A stretch of DNA of 64,000 bases from positions 1-64,000 of the forward strand of contig NZ_CP023277.1 in assembly GCF_003065385.1 (NCBI RefSeq), given 5' to 3'. The notes beneath the pieces are model-generated. The model ran no database searches, had not been told where the DNA came from, and saw only the letters and a program-made list of their open reading frames with translations. Positions 11,412-23,246 of the stretch are shown piece after piece. The translations under genes and the position numbers were made by a program. Origin of the DNA: Polynucleobacter acidiphobus (lineage in GTDB: Bacteria; Pseudomonadota; Gammaproteobacteria; Burkholderiales; Burkholderiaceae). Every line of letters begins with the position of its first letter. The first letter of the stretch is position 1.

Positions 11412-11891
11412 ATGCAATCCCGGTCTTGGGATGAGGACGATCAAGAAGTAGATGTGTATCGAACCCTCAGTCGAGACGAGGCAAAAGCCCTTTTTGGCAA
11501 CAATAAAAAGGCATTTGCAACGATTTCGCCGTGGCTAGTTGTGCGTATTCAGCTGCTAATGACCGGTGTTTGCGTCCTTTTTTGGTCAATATTTGCAGAT
11601 CCGATGGAGGGGCGAACCCTTTATACTTATTCGGCTTTTTGGGGTGGGTTTATCGGATTTTTTCCGGTACTGGTATTTGCTCTGCGCGTTCGAATGTCGC
11701 GAAGCATGAAAAACCCAAGCCCTGGAAGAATGTTGTCGGCGATTGTGTCTGGCGAACTGATGAAGATCGCCCTAACAATCGGGTTGTTTTTGGGAGTGGC
11801 ATTTGCTATTCCTAACCTGCAGTGGTTACCGTTGCTGGTCACATACGTGCTTACGCTAATGAGCTATTGGTTGGCGTGGGTGTTGCGGTGA
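11412..11891 (+). CDS. atpI: ATP synthase accessory protein AtpI
   Basis: AtpI is a small membrane protein encoded at the head of atp operons. It is thought to help assemble the c-ring and is not essential for catalysis. The product has about 159 residues with a polar N-terminus and four hydrophobic segments (from about WLVVRIQLLMTGVCVLFWSI). I prefer ATG 11412 to the in-frame TTG at 11388. The predicted transcription start near 11382 would leave the TTG almost without a leader, although a GAGG lies before it. The family is poorly conserved; position before atpB is the main evidence. Confidence 0.82.
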   Translation: MQSRSWDEDDQEVDVYRTLSRDEAKALFGNNKKAFATISPWLVVRIQLLMTGVCVLFWSIFADPMEGRTLYTYSAFWGGFIGFFPVLVFALRVRMSRSMKNPSPGRMLSAIVSGELMKIALTIGLFLGVAFAIPNLQWLPLLVTYVLTLMSYWLAWVLR

Positions 11892-11910
11892 GCAGCTTTA
11901 ATTGGCGTAG

Positions 11911-13104
<1,194 letters not shown>

Positions 13105-13156
13105 TTTAGTTGTGGGTCGATGACCCATTACTGCAACAAGTTTTGAAAGGAATATC

Positions 13157-13627
13157 GTGAATTTAAACGCGACTCTATTCGCGCAAATGATCGTTTTCTT
13201 CGTTTTATGGTGGGTCGTGGCTCGTTTTGTGTGGCCCCCATTGGTGAAGGCGCTTGATGAGCGAGCCGCTAAAGTGGCAGAAGGTCTTGCCGCCGCTGAG
13301 CGGGGAAAATTAGATCTTGAGAATGCGACGAAAAAGGCAGAAGAGGCAATGAGCTCTGCTCGTCAAGAAAGTATTCAGCGTGTTGCAGAAGCTGAGAAGC
13401 GCGCTCAATTGGCAGCGGAAGAAATTAAGGCGAATGCCCAGGCGGAAGCCGCTAGGATTATTGCGCAGGCCAAGGCTGACGCGGAGCAACAGGTCGGCAA
13501 GGCCCGTGACGAGTTACGCAATCAGGTCGCCAGCTTGGCTGTCAGGGGCGCAGAGCAAATTTTGCGACGCGAAGTTGATCCTAAAGCGCATGCGGCATTA
13601 CTTGACCAACTGAAGGCAGAACTATAA
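13157..13627 (+). CDS. atpF: ATP synthase Fo subunit b
   Basis: Subunit b is the peripheral stalk holding F1 static against the c-ring. The 156-residue product has one N-terminal membrane helix ([23 protein letters not shown]) and then a long Ala/Glu/Lys/Gln-rich helix expected to form a coiled coil. It starts with GTG and is preceded by GAAAGGAA. Length matches E. coli AtpF (156 residues). atpH begins one base after its stop codon. Confidence 0.97.
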   Translation: MNLNATLFAQMIVFFVLWWVVARFVWPPLVKALDERAAKVAEGLAAAERGKLDLENATKKAEEAMSSARQESIQRVAEAEKRAQLAAEEIKANAQAEAARIIAQAKADAEQQVGKARDELRNQVASLAVRGAEQILRREVDPKAHAALLDQLKAEL

Positions 13628-14164
13628 ATGGCTGACATTGCCACTATTGCCCGCCCTTATGCTGAGGCCTTGTTTGCAAGTGCTAAGTCAAACGATTTGT
13701 CATCATGGGAAAAGCAGCTCGATGAGCTTGCTAGATATTTAGAAAACAACGAGCTTCTGACGCTTGTCAGCAACCCAAAATTAGGTGCCGACGATCTTGC
13801 CAAGTTAGTTTTAGGTTTTCTTAAATCAAAACCGGATGAGTCAATAAGCGCTTTTATTAAGCTTTTAGCCAACAATCATCGTCTGATCGTTTTGCCTGAG
13901 ATTGCTAAGCAATTTACGGCAATGAAAAACAAAAGCGAGGGTGCCGCAGAAGCCCTTATTACTTCGGCCTTCCCTCTCGAGGGCGCCGCTCTAAACGATT
14001 TACTTGTGGCCTTAAAAAAACGTTTTGGTGGAAAAGAATTACGCCCAACGGTAGTAATCAATCCTAATTTAATTGGCGGCGTTCGCGTCCAGGTGGGCGA
14101 CGAGGTGTTGGATGGCTCCGTGAGAGCACAGCTTGGCCATATGCACGATCGGTTGATTGCTTAA
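13628..14164 (+). CDS. atpH: ATP synthase F1 subunit delta
   Basis: Delta caps the F1 hexamer and attaches it to the peripheral stalk. The 178-residue product has the family's N-terminal helical bundle (ARPYAEALFASAKS near residue 8). The C-terminal signature NPNLIGGVRVQVGDEVLDGSVRAQL is shown here only in outline: IGGVRVQVG followed by DGSVRAQL near residue 148-170. The ATG directly follows the atpF stop, so translation is probably coupled. Confidence 0.97.
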   Translation: MADIATIARPYAEALFASAKSNDLSSWEKQLDELARYLENNELLTLVSNPKLGADDLAKLVLGFLKSKPDESISAFIKLLANNHRLIVLPEIAKQFTAMKNKSEGAAEALITSAFPLEGAALNDLLVALKKRFGGKELRPTVVINPNLIGGVRVQVGDEVLDGSVRAQLGHMHDRLIA

Positions 14165-14210
14165 CGCAGGGATTTATTAAGAATATTCGATTTATATCTA
14201 GGAGTAATTG

Positions 14211-15752
14211 ATGCAACTAAACCCTTCCGAGATCAGCGAACTGATCAAAAGCCGAATTAACGAATTAGGCGTTGATTCAAAGATTCGTAATGAGGGAACC
14301 GTGATTTCGGTAACCGACGGTATTTGCCGCATTTATGGTTTATCTGGGGTCATGCAGGGAGAGATGCTTGAGTTTCCTGGGGGCACCATTGGTTTGGCAT
14401 TGAACCTAGAGCGCGACTCCGTCGGTGCCGTGGTATTGGGTGAATACACTCATATTAAAGAAGGCGACGCCGTCAAATGTACCGGCCGCATTCTTGAGGT
14501 TCCTGTTGGACCAGAGTTGCTCGGTCGAGTTGTTAATGCCCTCGGCCAGCCTATCGATGGCAAGGGCCCTATAAATACCAAGCTGACAGACTTTATTGAA
14601 AAAGTCGCTCCCGGCGTGATTGCGCGTCAATCGGTTAGTCAGCCGGTGCAAACTGGCCTAAAGGCGATTGATGCGATGGTGCCGATCGGTCGTGGTCAGC
14701 GTGAGCTCATTATTGGCGATCGTCAAACTGGTAAAACCGCCGTTGCTGTGGATGCCATCATCAATCAAAAGGGTAAGGGCGTTTACTGTATTTATGTTGC
14801 GATCGGTCAGAAGGCGTCGACAATTGCAAACGTGGTTCGCAAGTTGACTGAGCTTGGTGCGATGGAATACACCATCGTGGTTGCAGCAAGTGCATCAGAG
14901 TCTCCTGCGATGCAGTATTTATCGGCTTACGCTGGTTGCACCATGGGCGAGTATTTCCGTGATCGCGGCGAAGATGCCCTGATTATTTATGACGACTTAA
15001 CCAAGCAGGCTGTTGCTTATCGTCAAATTTCTCTTTTGCTACGTCGTCCCCCAGGTCGCGAAGCCTACCCTGGCGATGTTTTCTATTTACACTCCCGCTT
15101 ATTAGAGCGCGCGGCCCGCGTGAACGCAGATTATGTGGAGAAATTCACGAACGGTGCTGTCAAAGGAAAAACGGGATCTTTAACTGCTTTGCCAGTGATT
15201 GAGACCCAAGCTGGCGACGTATCGGCTTTCGTGCCAACCAATGTGATTTCGATTACGGACGGCCAGATCTTCCTAGAAACTGATTTGTTTAATGCAGGTA
15301 TTCGTCCCGCAATTAATGCGGGTATATCCGTATCGCGCGTAGGTGGAGCGGCACAAACCAAAGTGATTAAAAAATTATCCGGCGGTATTCGTACAGACCT
15401 TGCCCAGTATCGTGAATTAGCAGCTTTTGCCCAGTTTGCCTCCGATCTTGACGAAGCAACCCGTAAGCAATTAGAGCGTGGTCGCCGAGTTACCGAATTG
15501 CTGAAGCAGCCCCAGTATTTGCCCATGCAAGTATGGCAAATGGCCGCCTCTTTGTACGCAGTAAATAACGGCTTCTTTGACGACCTAGAGATCAAACAGG
15601 TTTTGCCATTCGAAAAAGGCCTGCATGAGCATTTGAAGTCAAAGTATGCTGATTTGGTTGGCCGTATTGAGGACACCAAAGATTTGAGCAAGGACGACGA
15701 GGCTGCTCTTCGCTCTGCCATTGAAGACTTTAAACGCGCTGGCACTTTTTAA
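14211..15752 (+). CDS. atpA: ATP synthase F1 subunit alpha
   Basis: Alpha forms the F1 hexamer with beta and carries the non-catalytic nucleotide sites. The 513-residue product has Walker [12 protein letters not shown] near residue 170 and the typical segments [15 protein letters not shown] and [16 protein letters not shown]. The P-loop subunit signature [15 protein letters not shown] also occurs. I chose ATG 14211, which follows TAGGAG at proper spacing. A TTG immediately before it would only add one residue. It lies between atpH and atpG as in E. coli. Confidence 0.98.
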   Translation: MQLNPSEISELIKSRINELGVDSKIRNEGTVISVTDGICRIYGLSGVMQGEMLEFPGGTIGLALNLERDSVGAVVLGEYTHIKEGDAVKCTGRILEVPVGPELLGRVVNALGQPIDGKGPINTKLTDFIEKVAPGVIARQSVSQPVQTGLKAIDAMVPIGRGQRELIIGDRQTGKTAVAVDAIINQKGKGVYCIYVAIGQKASTIANVVRKLTELGAMEYTIVVAASASESPAMQYLSAYAGCTMGEYFRDRGEDALIIYDDLTKQAVAYRQISLLLRRPPGREAYPGDVFYLHSRLLERAARVNADYVEKFTNGAVKGKTGSLTALPVIETQAGDVSAFVPTNVISITDGQIFLETDLFNAGIRPAINAGISVSRVGGAAQTKVIKKLSGGIRTDLAQYRELAAFAQFASDLDEATRKQLERGRRVTELLKQPQYLPMQVWQMAASLYAVNNGFFDDLEIKQVLPFEKGLHEHLKSKYADLVGRIEDTKDLSKDDEAALRSAIEDFKRAGTF

Positions 15753-15763
15753 GATAGGCAATC

Positions 15764-16633
15764 ATGGCCGGCACAAAAGAAATACGCACCAAGATCAAGA
15801 GCGTTCAAAATACGCGCAAGATCACTAAAGCGATGGAAATGGTCGCCGCTTCTAAGATGCGGCGCGCTCAAGAGCGTATGCGTTCAGCAAGACCTTACTC
15901 TGAAAAAATTCGGGCAATCACCGCTAATCTGTCAAAAGCAAATCCAGAATATCGTCCGGTATATATGGCTGTGCGCGAGATAAAGAAGGCGGGCCTGATT
16001 TTAGTAAGCACCGACAAGGGATTGTGTGGAGGTTTAAATACCAACGTCCTTCGTTTGGTCACGAATCAGATGCGCGACTTTAGCGAGAAGAATGTTTCTG
16101 TTGAGTTCACTGCAATTGGTTCGAAGGGCTTGCAGTTTTTAAATCGAACTAAGGCAAAGCTTTTGTCCCAATCAGTTTTGTTGGGCGACACCCCGCACAT
16201 GGATAGCTTAATTGGGGCAATCACTGCACAACTCGATGCATTTGAGCGTGGCGAGGTGGATGCGGTGTATTTAGCCTATACCCGATTTATTAACACCATG
16301 AAACAAGAGCCTGTCTTAGAGAAGCTTTTGCCGCTCGAGGCTGATGACTTGAGCAAAGAAACAAATACGGGGCATGGCTGGGATTACATCTATGAGCCTG
16401 ATGCAGAATCAGTACTGAACGGCCTTTTGAAGCGCTACATTGAGGCGCTGATTTATCAAGCGGTCGCAGAGAATATGGCGTCAGAGCAGTCAGCCAGGAT
16501 GGTGGCTATGAAAGCCGCGTCTGATAACGCAAAGAATGTCATCGGTGAATTGCAACTGATTTATAACAAAACCCGTCAAGCGGCGATTACCAAGGAGCTT
16601 TCCGAGATCGTCGGCGGAGCGGCGGCGGTTTAA
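15764..16633 (+). CDS. atpG: ATP synthase F1 subunit gamma
   Basis: Gamma is the central rotor shaft that couples c-ring rotation to conformational change in the catalytic sites. The 289-residue product begins [24 protein letters not shown], whose [14 protein letters not shown] helix inserts into the hexamer. It ends with the long C-terminal helix including [20 protein letters not shown] and [18 protein letters not shown]. The length is usual. It starts 11 bp after atpA. Confidence 0.98.
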   Translation: MAGTKEIRTKIKSVQNTRKITKAMEMVAASKMRRAQERMRSARPYSEKIRAITANLSKANPEYRPVYMAVREIKKAGLILVSTDKGLCGGLNTNVLRLVTNQMRDFSEKNVSVEFTAIGSKGLQFLNRTKAKLLSQSVLLGDTPHMDSLIGAITAQLDAFERGEVDAVYLAYTRFINTMKQEPVLEKLLPLEADDLSKETNTGHGWDYIYEPDAESVLNGLLKRYIEALIYQAVAENMASEQSARMVAMKAASDNAKNVIGELQLIYNKTRQAAITKELSEIVGGAAAV

Positions 16634-16658
16634 GTGAAGATTTTTAAAGATTAAATAG

Positions 16659-18070
<1,412 letters not shown>

Positions 18071-18071
<1 letters not shown>

Positions 18072-18487
18072 TGGCAACCATTCATGTTGATGTGGTGAGT
18101 GCAGAGCAGTCGATTTTTAGCGGCGAGGCTAAATTTGTAGCCCTCCCAGGCGAATCAGGCGAGCTTGGAATTCTGCATGGCCACACCCCCTTAATTACTC
18201 GCATTCGGCCTGGTTCAGTGCGGATTGAAAAGGCGGATGGCGATGAAGAGTTTGTGTTTGTTGCTGGCGGTTATTTAGAGGTTCAGCCAGATTGCGTTAC
18301 GGTTTTGGCTGATACCGCAATCCGTGGCCATGATCTGGATGAGGCTAAGGCGCTTGAGGCAAAAAGGCGTGCTGAAGAAGCCATGCAAAATCGTGCCGGT
18401 GATTTTGATATTGCCTACGCCCAGTCTGAGTTTGCAATGGCCGCAGCTCAATTGGCTGCAATTGCGCGCTTGCGTCGTAAGAAGTAA
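18071..18487 (+). CDS. atpC: ATP synthase F1 subunit epsilon
   Basis: Epsilon is part of the rotor and inhibits ATP hydrolysis through its C-terminal helices. The 138-residue product has the N-terminal beta-sandwich ([25 protein letters not shown] near residues 27-51, quoted in part: [13 protein letters not shown]). A C-terminal helical hairpin ([18 protein letters not shown]) follows. Its ATG overlaps the last base of atpD. It is the final gene of the atp operon; hemE starts 6 bp later and may be read through. Confidence 0.97.
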
Positions 18488-18493
18488 GCTCAA

Positions 18494-19603
18494 TTGTTAG
18501 CAAACGATCGCTTCCTTCGGGCCTGTTTGGGTCAAAAAACGGATCGCACACCTTTGTGGCTGATGCGTCAGGCAGGCCGATATCTACCTGAATACAATGC
18601 AACTCGTGCGAAGGCTGGTAGTTTTTTGGGCCTTGCTAAAAATCCTGGGTATGCAACAGAGGTTACCTTACAGCCATTAGACCGCTACCCCTTAGATGCG
18701 GCTATTTTGTTTTCTGATATTTTGACCATCCCTGATGCAATGGGTCTAGGTCTTCAGTTTGCTGCGGGCGAGGGCCCAAGTTTTGCCCATCCCCTGCGAA
18801 CTGAGGAGGCCGTTAAAAACTTAAGGCCTGCAGACCTCCATGAACTGCAATACGTATTTGATGCGGTGGCGCAAATTCGGAAGTCGTTGATCCAAGACGG
18901 TAAGCAGCGCGTTCCTCTGATTGGATTCTCGGGTAGTCCGTGGACCTTAGCTTGTTACATGGTAGATGGCTCAGGCTCAGATGATTTTCGACACGCGAAG
19001 ACCATGATGTTTAATCGCCCGGATTTGCTCAAGCATATCCTGGACATTAATGTTCAATCCGTAGCCGCCTATTTGACGGAGCAATTGCGCTCAGGGGCTC
19101 AGGCGCTGATGATTTTTGATACCTGGGGCGGGTTATTGCCCGATGGTTGGTACCAGGACATCTCATTGGCAAGTATGCGTAAGGTGATTGACCAGCTTCC
19201 TCAGGAGTTAAATGGCCAAAAAGTGCCAATCATTATTTTTACTAAGGGCGGCGGCTTATGGCTTGATGACATGGCAGAATCCGGGGCCGATGTGATTGGG
19301 CTCGATTGGACAATGTCGGTGGCTAAAGCAAGAGCTCGGCTGGTTGAAAAAAATAAATCCATTGCGATTCAAGGCAATCTTGACCCTCTGGCCTTATTTG
19401 CCAATCCAGAACAAATTGAGGTACAGACCAAGAAAATCTTGGATGGTCTTAGCAAGGCCCCTGCTTTGAAGGTGGACCTCCACCCCCTCGATGCGCACAT
19501 TTTCAATTTGGGGCACGGAATCTCTCAGTTCACGAATCCAGATAGCGTTACTGTTTTAGCCAAGACCGTTATCGAGCATTCAGAATATTTGCGCAGGGCT
19601 TGA
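18494..19603 (+). CDS. hemE: Uroporphyrinogen decarboxylase
   Basis: HemE decarboxylates the four acetate groups of uroporphyrinogen III to give coproporphyrinogen III in heme synthesis. The 369-residue product has the N-terminal signature [15 protein letters not shown] near residue 20, the second signature [16 protein letters not shown] near 138, and active-site Asp in [13 protein letters not shown]. The start is a TTG giving [14 protein letters not shown], which aligns with the usual HemE N-terminus; no better ATG exists. It follows atpC by only 6 bp, so it may share the atp transcript, linking heme supply with respiratory ATP production. Confidence 0.97.
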   Translation: MLANDRFLRACLGQKTDRTPLWLMRQAGRYLPEYNATRAKAGSFLGLAKNPGYATEVTLQPLDRYPLDAAILFSDILTIPDAMGLGLQFAAGEGPSFAHPLRTEEAVKNLRPADLHELQYVFDAVAQIRKSLIQDGKQRVPLIGFSGSPWTLACYMVDGSGSDDFRHAKTMMFNRPDLLKHILDINVQSVAAYLTEQLRSGAQALMIFDTWGGLLPDGWYQDISLASMRKVIDQLPQELNGQKVPIIIFTKGGGLWLDDMAESGADVIGLDWTMSVAKARARLVEKNKSIAIQGNLDPLALFANPEQIEVQTKKILDGLSKAPALKVDLHPLDAHIFNLGHGISQFTNPDSVTVLAKTVIEHSEYLRRA

Positions 19604-19866
19604 TTTAGCTGTTTTGCCCCCTTGCTTTGGTAGGTTTGGGGGTAGACTTATGCACAAATGAGGCCGGCTCATTGGATTTCATGGAGATCATCAATAGACC
19701 GCATCTCATAGTTTGAGTATGCTCAATAAGTTATTGATTTAATTAAATATTCGTTAATATTCATTTGATTCAAGGAAGTTAGGATCCGCCATTACTTTTC
19801 TTGCTCTTCAGCCCAAGAAGTGGTTGTCCACAAAGTTATCCACAGACTAATCAATACACTACTTTA
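19604..19866. promoter_or_regulatory. hemE-priA spacer with two DnaA boxes and AT-rich tract
   Basis: This 263-bp spacer contains TTGTCCACA (19824-19832) and a perfect TTATCCACA (19836-19844) in the same orientation, 12 bp apart start to start. An AT-rich tract (about 19735-19770) lies before them. The boxes are just upstream of the likely priA start. A weak inverted repeat TGCCCCC/GGGGGTA (19615-19621 and 19638-19644) follows hemE but has no T-run, so it is a doubtful terminator. DnaA control of priA is an inference. Confidence 0.5.
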
Positions 19867-21948
19867 TTGAATCAATCAGCGCCAATCATCGTTAAAGTTG
19901 TTGTCGATCGGCCCCTTCCGGAGGCCTTTGATTACCTATGGGATAAAGAAACGCTTCGCACCATACCCCGGGTCGGGATGTTGGTTGAGGTTCCTTTTGG
20001 ACGAACAAATCTACCAGGTATAGTTGTTGAAGTAACTACTTACTCTCATTTAAATGAATCAAAATTAAAGAAAGTACTTCAGATTGCGCCCCTAAACCCG
20101 ATCGATAGCCGCTTGATGGAATTGGCGTATTTTGCTTCCCAATATTATGTTCATGGGCTTGGCGAAACAATCTTGTCAGCGATACCGAAATGGTGGCGCA
20201 CTGCGAGCAACTGGAATAAGTCACTTGATTATTTAAATCTCAAAACAAAGGATGCAACCGAATCAAAAGCCAAGGAGAAAAAACTCTCCCTTGAGGAGCT
20301 CAATGGTGATCAAAGACAAGCAATTCAGATCCTAAATGGCCACAAACCAGGCACATTTAATACATTCCTTCTCAACGGGGTGACCGGTAGTGGCAAAACA
20401 GCCGTTTATCTTACGTTTATTGAAGCCCTGCTCAAGCAAGATCCCAGCGGCCAAGTATTAATCATGCTGCCCGAAATTAATTTAACTCCGCAATTACAAA
20501 GGCGGATTCAAGAATATTTCCCCCAGGAGATTCTGGCCGTTCTTCACAGTGGATTAACGGAGAAGCAACGTGCCATTGCTTGGTATCGGGCAATGACAGG
20601 GGCTGCGCGCATTGTATTAGGAACGCGGCTATCGATCATGACCCCCTTGCCAAAATTGGCAGCGATTGTGGTTGACGAGGAAAATGACAGCTCCTTTAAG
20701 CAGCAGGAAGGTATGGCTTATTCAGCGCGCGACTTAGCCGTGTGGCGTGCAAAAAACGAAGGCCTGCCAATTGTTCTAGTTTCAGCAACGCCTTCCTCAC
20801 AAACTTGGCATGCAGTGAAAGAAGGTCGGTATCAGGAAATTCAATTGGCCAATCGAGCTGGGGGGTTTCAAATGCCTAATGTCGAACTAGTGGTCCCCGA
20901 CAAATCCTCGCGTTTAATTACCATCAACCCGGTGATGATCCGGGCGCTTGAACAGAATCTTCACAAAGGCCGACAGAGTCTGATATTGATTAATCGTCGC
21001 GGTATGGCGCCCGTTCTTAGTTGTTCATCGTGTGATTGGTTAAGTGAGTGTGATCATTGTTCCAGTTATATGGTGATGCATCGACAGTTAGGGCACTTTA
21101 AAACGCCCATGTTGTGTTGCCATCATTGCGGCATGGTGAAAGCCATTCCACAGGGGTGCCCAAGGTGCGGTGATGTTGATTTGCAGCCGCTCGGGAGGGG
21201 AACCCAGAAAGTCGAGGATCAGTTGCAAACACTGTTCCCACAAGTAACAGTACTACGCGTTGACGCCGATACTGCACGAACGAGTAAAAAAACCGAGGAA
21301 CTGTTTCAAAAAATACATGATGGTGCAGCACAAATTATTGTTGGTACACAAATGCTAGCGAAGGGGCACGATTATCAAAATATCGGCCTAGTTTGCGTCC
21401 TGGATGCAGATGCAAGGCTGTATACCAATGACTATATGGCGCCGGAACATTTATTTGCTCAACTTGTTCAGGTAGCTGGGCGCGCTGGGCGTTTTAGTGG
21501 TGAACCTACCCAGATATTGATTGAAACCCGATATCCAGATGATCCCGTCTATCAATATATAAAAACATTTGATCTGACCGGATTCATGGAGTATTTAATG
21601 TCTACCCGTCAGGAGGCGGGCCTACCACCATTTAGTTATCAAGCTTTGGTGCATGCGGAGGCAAAGCAGAAAAAGGAAGTATTGATGTGGCTAAATCATG
21701 CAAAACAATTTTTGCAGAAAACCGCTCATTTGCAAACGGGAATCACCGTCTTTGATCCAGTGCCCAAATCAATCGCTCGACTAGGCGGATGGGAGCGATC
21801 ACAATTATTAATTGAGTCACGCCACAGGGCACCGCTTCAGGCCCTACTGAATGAGCTTGAATACTATTTACGCCAACAATCGGTCGGACGAATGTCAAAA
21901 GTGGGTAAAGTGCGCTGGTCTATTGAGCGCGATCCCCTATTTATTTAG
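19867..21948 (+). CDS. priA: Primosomal helicase PriA
   Basis: PriA recognises stalled forks and D-loops and reloads the replicative helicase. The product has an N-terminal 3' DNA-binding domain (PLPEAFDYLWD) and Walker A NGVTGSGKTAVYL near residue 170. A DEEN Walker B (VVDEENDSSFKQQEG) follows. The zinc-binding insert has eight cysteines in CxxC-type pairs (CSSCDWLSECDHC, CCHHCG, CPRCG), and a C-terminal helicase domain follows (VGTQMLAKGHDYQN, QVAGRAGR). The start is uncertain. TTG 19867 gives about 693 residues and a normal PriA N-terminus. An upstream in-frame TTG at 19801 would run through the DnaA boxes and add 22 unconvincing residues. It converges on gcvH with a 4-bp overlap. Confidence 0.93.
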   Translation: MNQSAPIIVKVVVDRPLPEAFDYLWDKETLRTIPRVGMLVEVPFGRTNLPGIVVEVTTYSHLNESKLKKVLQIAPLNPIDSRLMELAYFASQYYVHGLGETILSAIPKWWRTASNWNKSLDYLNLKTKDATESKAKEKKLSLEELNGDQRQAIQILNGHKPGTFNTFLLNGVTGSGKTAVYLTFIEALLKQDPSGQVLIMLPEINLTPQLQRRIQEYFPQEILAVLHSGLTEKQRAIAWYRAMTGAARIVLGTRLSIMTPLPKLAAIVVDEENDSSFKQQEGMAYSARDLAVWRAKNEGLPIVLVSATPSSQTWHAVKEGRYQEIQLANRAGGFQMPNVELVVPDKSSRLITINPVMIRALEQNLHKGRQSLILINRRGMAPVLSCSSCDWLSECDHCSSYMVMHRQLGHFKTPMLCCHHCGMVKAIPQGCPRCGDVDLQPLGRGTQKVEDQLQTLFPQVTVLRVDADTARTSKKTEELFQKIHDGAAQIIVGTQMLAKGHDYQNIGLVCVLDADARLYTNDYMAPEHLFAQLVQVAGRAGRFSGEPTQILIETRYPDDPVYQYIKTFDLTGFMEYLMSTRQEAGLPPFSYQALVHAEAKQKKEVLMWLNHAKQFLQKTAHLQTGITVFDPVPKSIARLGGWERSQLLIESRHRAPLQALLNELEYYLRQQSVGRMSKVGKVRWSIERDPLFI

Positions 21949-22337
21949 CTACTAACGCCAGACTCGTATTGACCGGCACTTTGTAATAAAGCAAGCTCGT
22001 TAACAGACAGCGCTTCATCGTTTGCCTGAATTTTAAAGAGCCAAACATCATAGGGTTGAGTGTTGATGCTTTCTGGTTTGTCTACTGCAGTGACATTAAT
22101 TTCGCTAATGATCCCACTAATTGGCGCATGAATATCGCTTGCCGCTTTGAGCGATTCAATCGTAGCGCAAGCCTCGCCCTGTTTCACTAAAGACCCAAGC
22201 TCAGGAAGCTTCAGAAAAAGGATATCCCCTAAGGCCTCTTGAGCATGGTTACTAATGCCAACCCAACATTGGCCGTCATCACCACGTTTAACCCATTCAT
22301 GGGTTTGTGCAAATAAAAGATCGTTTGATATATTCAT
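21945..22337 (-). CDS. gcvH: Glycine cleavage system H protein
   Basis: GcvH is the lipoylated carrier that shuttles the aminomethyl group between the P, T and L proteins of glycine cleavage. The 130-residue product has the fold-typical HEWVKRGDDGQCWVGISNHAQ. The lipoylation site is in ESLKAASD (about residue 65 of the chain), where the canonical motif is ESVKAASD. LGDILFLKLPELG precedes it. No gcvT or gcvP lies nearby, so the rest of the system must be elsewhere in the genome. The end overlaps the convergent priA stop by 4 bp. Confidence 0.96.
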   Translation of the reverse strand: MNISNDLLFAQTHEWVKRGDDGQCWVGISNHAQEALGDILFLKLPELGSLVKQGEACATIESLKAASDIHAPISGIISEINVTAVDKPESINTQPYDVWLFKIQANDEALSVNELALLQSAGQYESGVSS

Positions 22338-22381
22338 TAGAATATTTTAACGACACTAATCAAGAATTTAATCATATCGAC

Positions 22382-23026
22382 ATGACCTTAAAGCTCGCAA
22401 TTGTTCCTGTGACACCATTTGAGCAAAATTGCTCAATCTTGTTTTGTGAGAAGACCAAAGAAGCGGCAGTTGTCGATCCAGGTGGAGATTTAGAAAAAAT
22501 TGAAGACGCCTTATCCAAGCTGAATGTCAAACTCAGCAAGGTGCTGTTAACTCATGGTCATTTGGATCATTGCGCTGGGGCAAAAGAGCTTGCTAAGAAA
22601 TGGCAGGTTCCTATTGAGGGCCCCCACCCTCTTGAAAAGTTTTGGCTTGATCAGCTTCCCGAGCAAACGGTCCGTTTTGGTTTTGGAGAGGCCGAACCCT
22701 TTGAGCCAGACCGTTGGTTGCTCGATGGGGATACGGTTCATCTCGGAGAGCATGAGCTAAAGGTGTTTCATTGCCCAGGACATACGCCGGGTCATGTCGT
22801 GTTCTATGACGAGCCTACCCGCCTTGCTTTTGTTGGCGATGTCTTATTTGCTGGATCGATTGGCAGGACTGATTTTCCAAAAGGGAATCACGCAGATCTA
22901 ATACATGCCATCAAAACGAAGTTATGGCCTCTAGGCAACGATGTGCATTTTGTGCCAGGCCATGGCCCGATGTCGACCTTTGGCCGCGAGAGAGAAAGTA
23001 ACCCCTATGTAGGGGATAGCGCTTAG
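22382..23026 (+). CDS. Metallo-beta-lactamase-fold hydrolase (glyoxalase II-like)
   Basis: This 214-residue cytosolic hydrolase belongs to the YcbL/glyoxalase II-like branch of the metallo-beta-lactamase superfamily, which usually acts on thioesters. The metal motif THGHLDHCAG is the THxHxDH signature near residue 57. Further ligands lie in HCPGHTPGH, in FVGDVLFAGSIGRTDF, and in the final PGHGPMST. I chose ATG 22382 because MTLKLAIVPVTPFEQNCSIL is the usual start. An upstream TTG extension (from 22307) would overlap the divergent gcvH start. The substrate is not determinable here. Confidence 0.93.
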   Translation: MTLKLAIVPVTPFEQNCSILFCEKTKEAAVVDPGGDLEKIEDALSKLNVKLSKVLLTHGHLDHCAGAKELAKKWQVPIEGPHPLEKFWLDQLPEQTVRFGFGEAEPFEPDRWLLDGDTVHLGEHELKVFHCPGHTPGHVVFYDEPTRLAFVGDVLFAGSIGRTDFPKGNHADLIHAIKTKLWPLGNDVHFVPGHGPMSTFGRERESNPYVGDSA

Positions 23027-23211
23027 GCTTTAGCTGAACCGGTGCGGTGGGTGCGGTTGTAAAGGCAGCTTGCGCAAATCCAACGCTGTTTACGATTGCT
23101 CGTAGGAATCCAAGTGCCCCCTTCTAACCTTTTTTCCCGGCTGCATGAAGAGCAAAACTTAAGGCTAGGAGAAGTGTCTTGGGTGGGAGTTGGGGTGGTT
23201 GACGTGGTCAT
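23023..23211 (-). CDS. Small CxxC/CxxC zinc-ribbon-like protein
   Basis: This 62-residue protein has a Ser/Thr/Pro-rich N-terminus followed by KFCSSCSREKRLEGGTW and RWICASCLYNRTHRTG. The two CxxC pairs, about 26 residues apart, look like a four-cysteine zinc ribbon, and the tail is basic. It has no signal peptide or membrane segment. It lies 35 bp downstream of the desaturase gene on the same strand and overlaps the convergent hydrolase gene by 4 bp. No good ribosome-binding site is visible. I do not recognise a family and propose no function; nucleic-acid or metal binding is possible. Confidence 0.6.
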   Translation of the reverse strand: MTTSTTPTPTQDTSPSLKFCSSCSREKRLEGGTWIPTSNRKQRWICASCLYNRTHRTGSAKA

Positions 23212-23246
23212 AACGGAATCTGATAAATCTTCTCGAAACCATTATT

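Noticed and set aside
15131..15745. 204-codon minus-strand frame inside atpA
   Set aside because: It lies antisense to a certain gene. Third-position bias of atpA alone explains the open frame, and the translation is low-complexity-like.
19615..19644. Inverted repeat TGCCCCC/GGGGGTA after hemE as a terminator
   Set aside because: The loop is 16 nt and no T-run follows; listed only as a note in the spacer.
19801..19866. TTG-start extension of priA by 22 residues
   Set aside because: It would translate the DnaA boxes and gives an N-terminus unlike PriA; no ribosome-binding site precedes it.
22307..22381. 25-residue N-terminal extension of the metallo-beta-lactamase-fold gene
   Set aside because: It overlaps the start of the divergent gcvH, and the family normally begins at MTLKLAIVPVTPFEQN.
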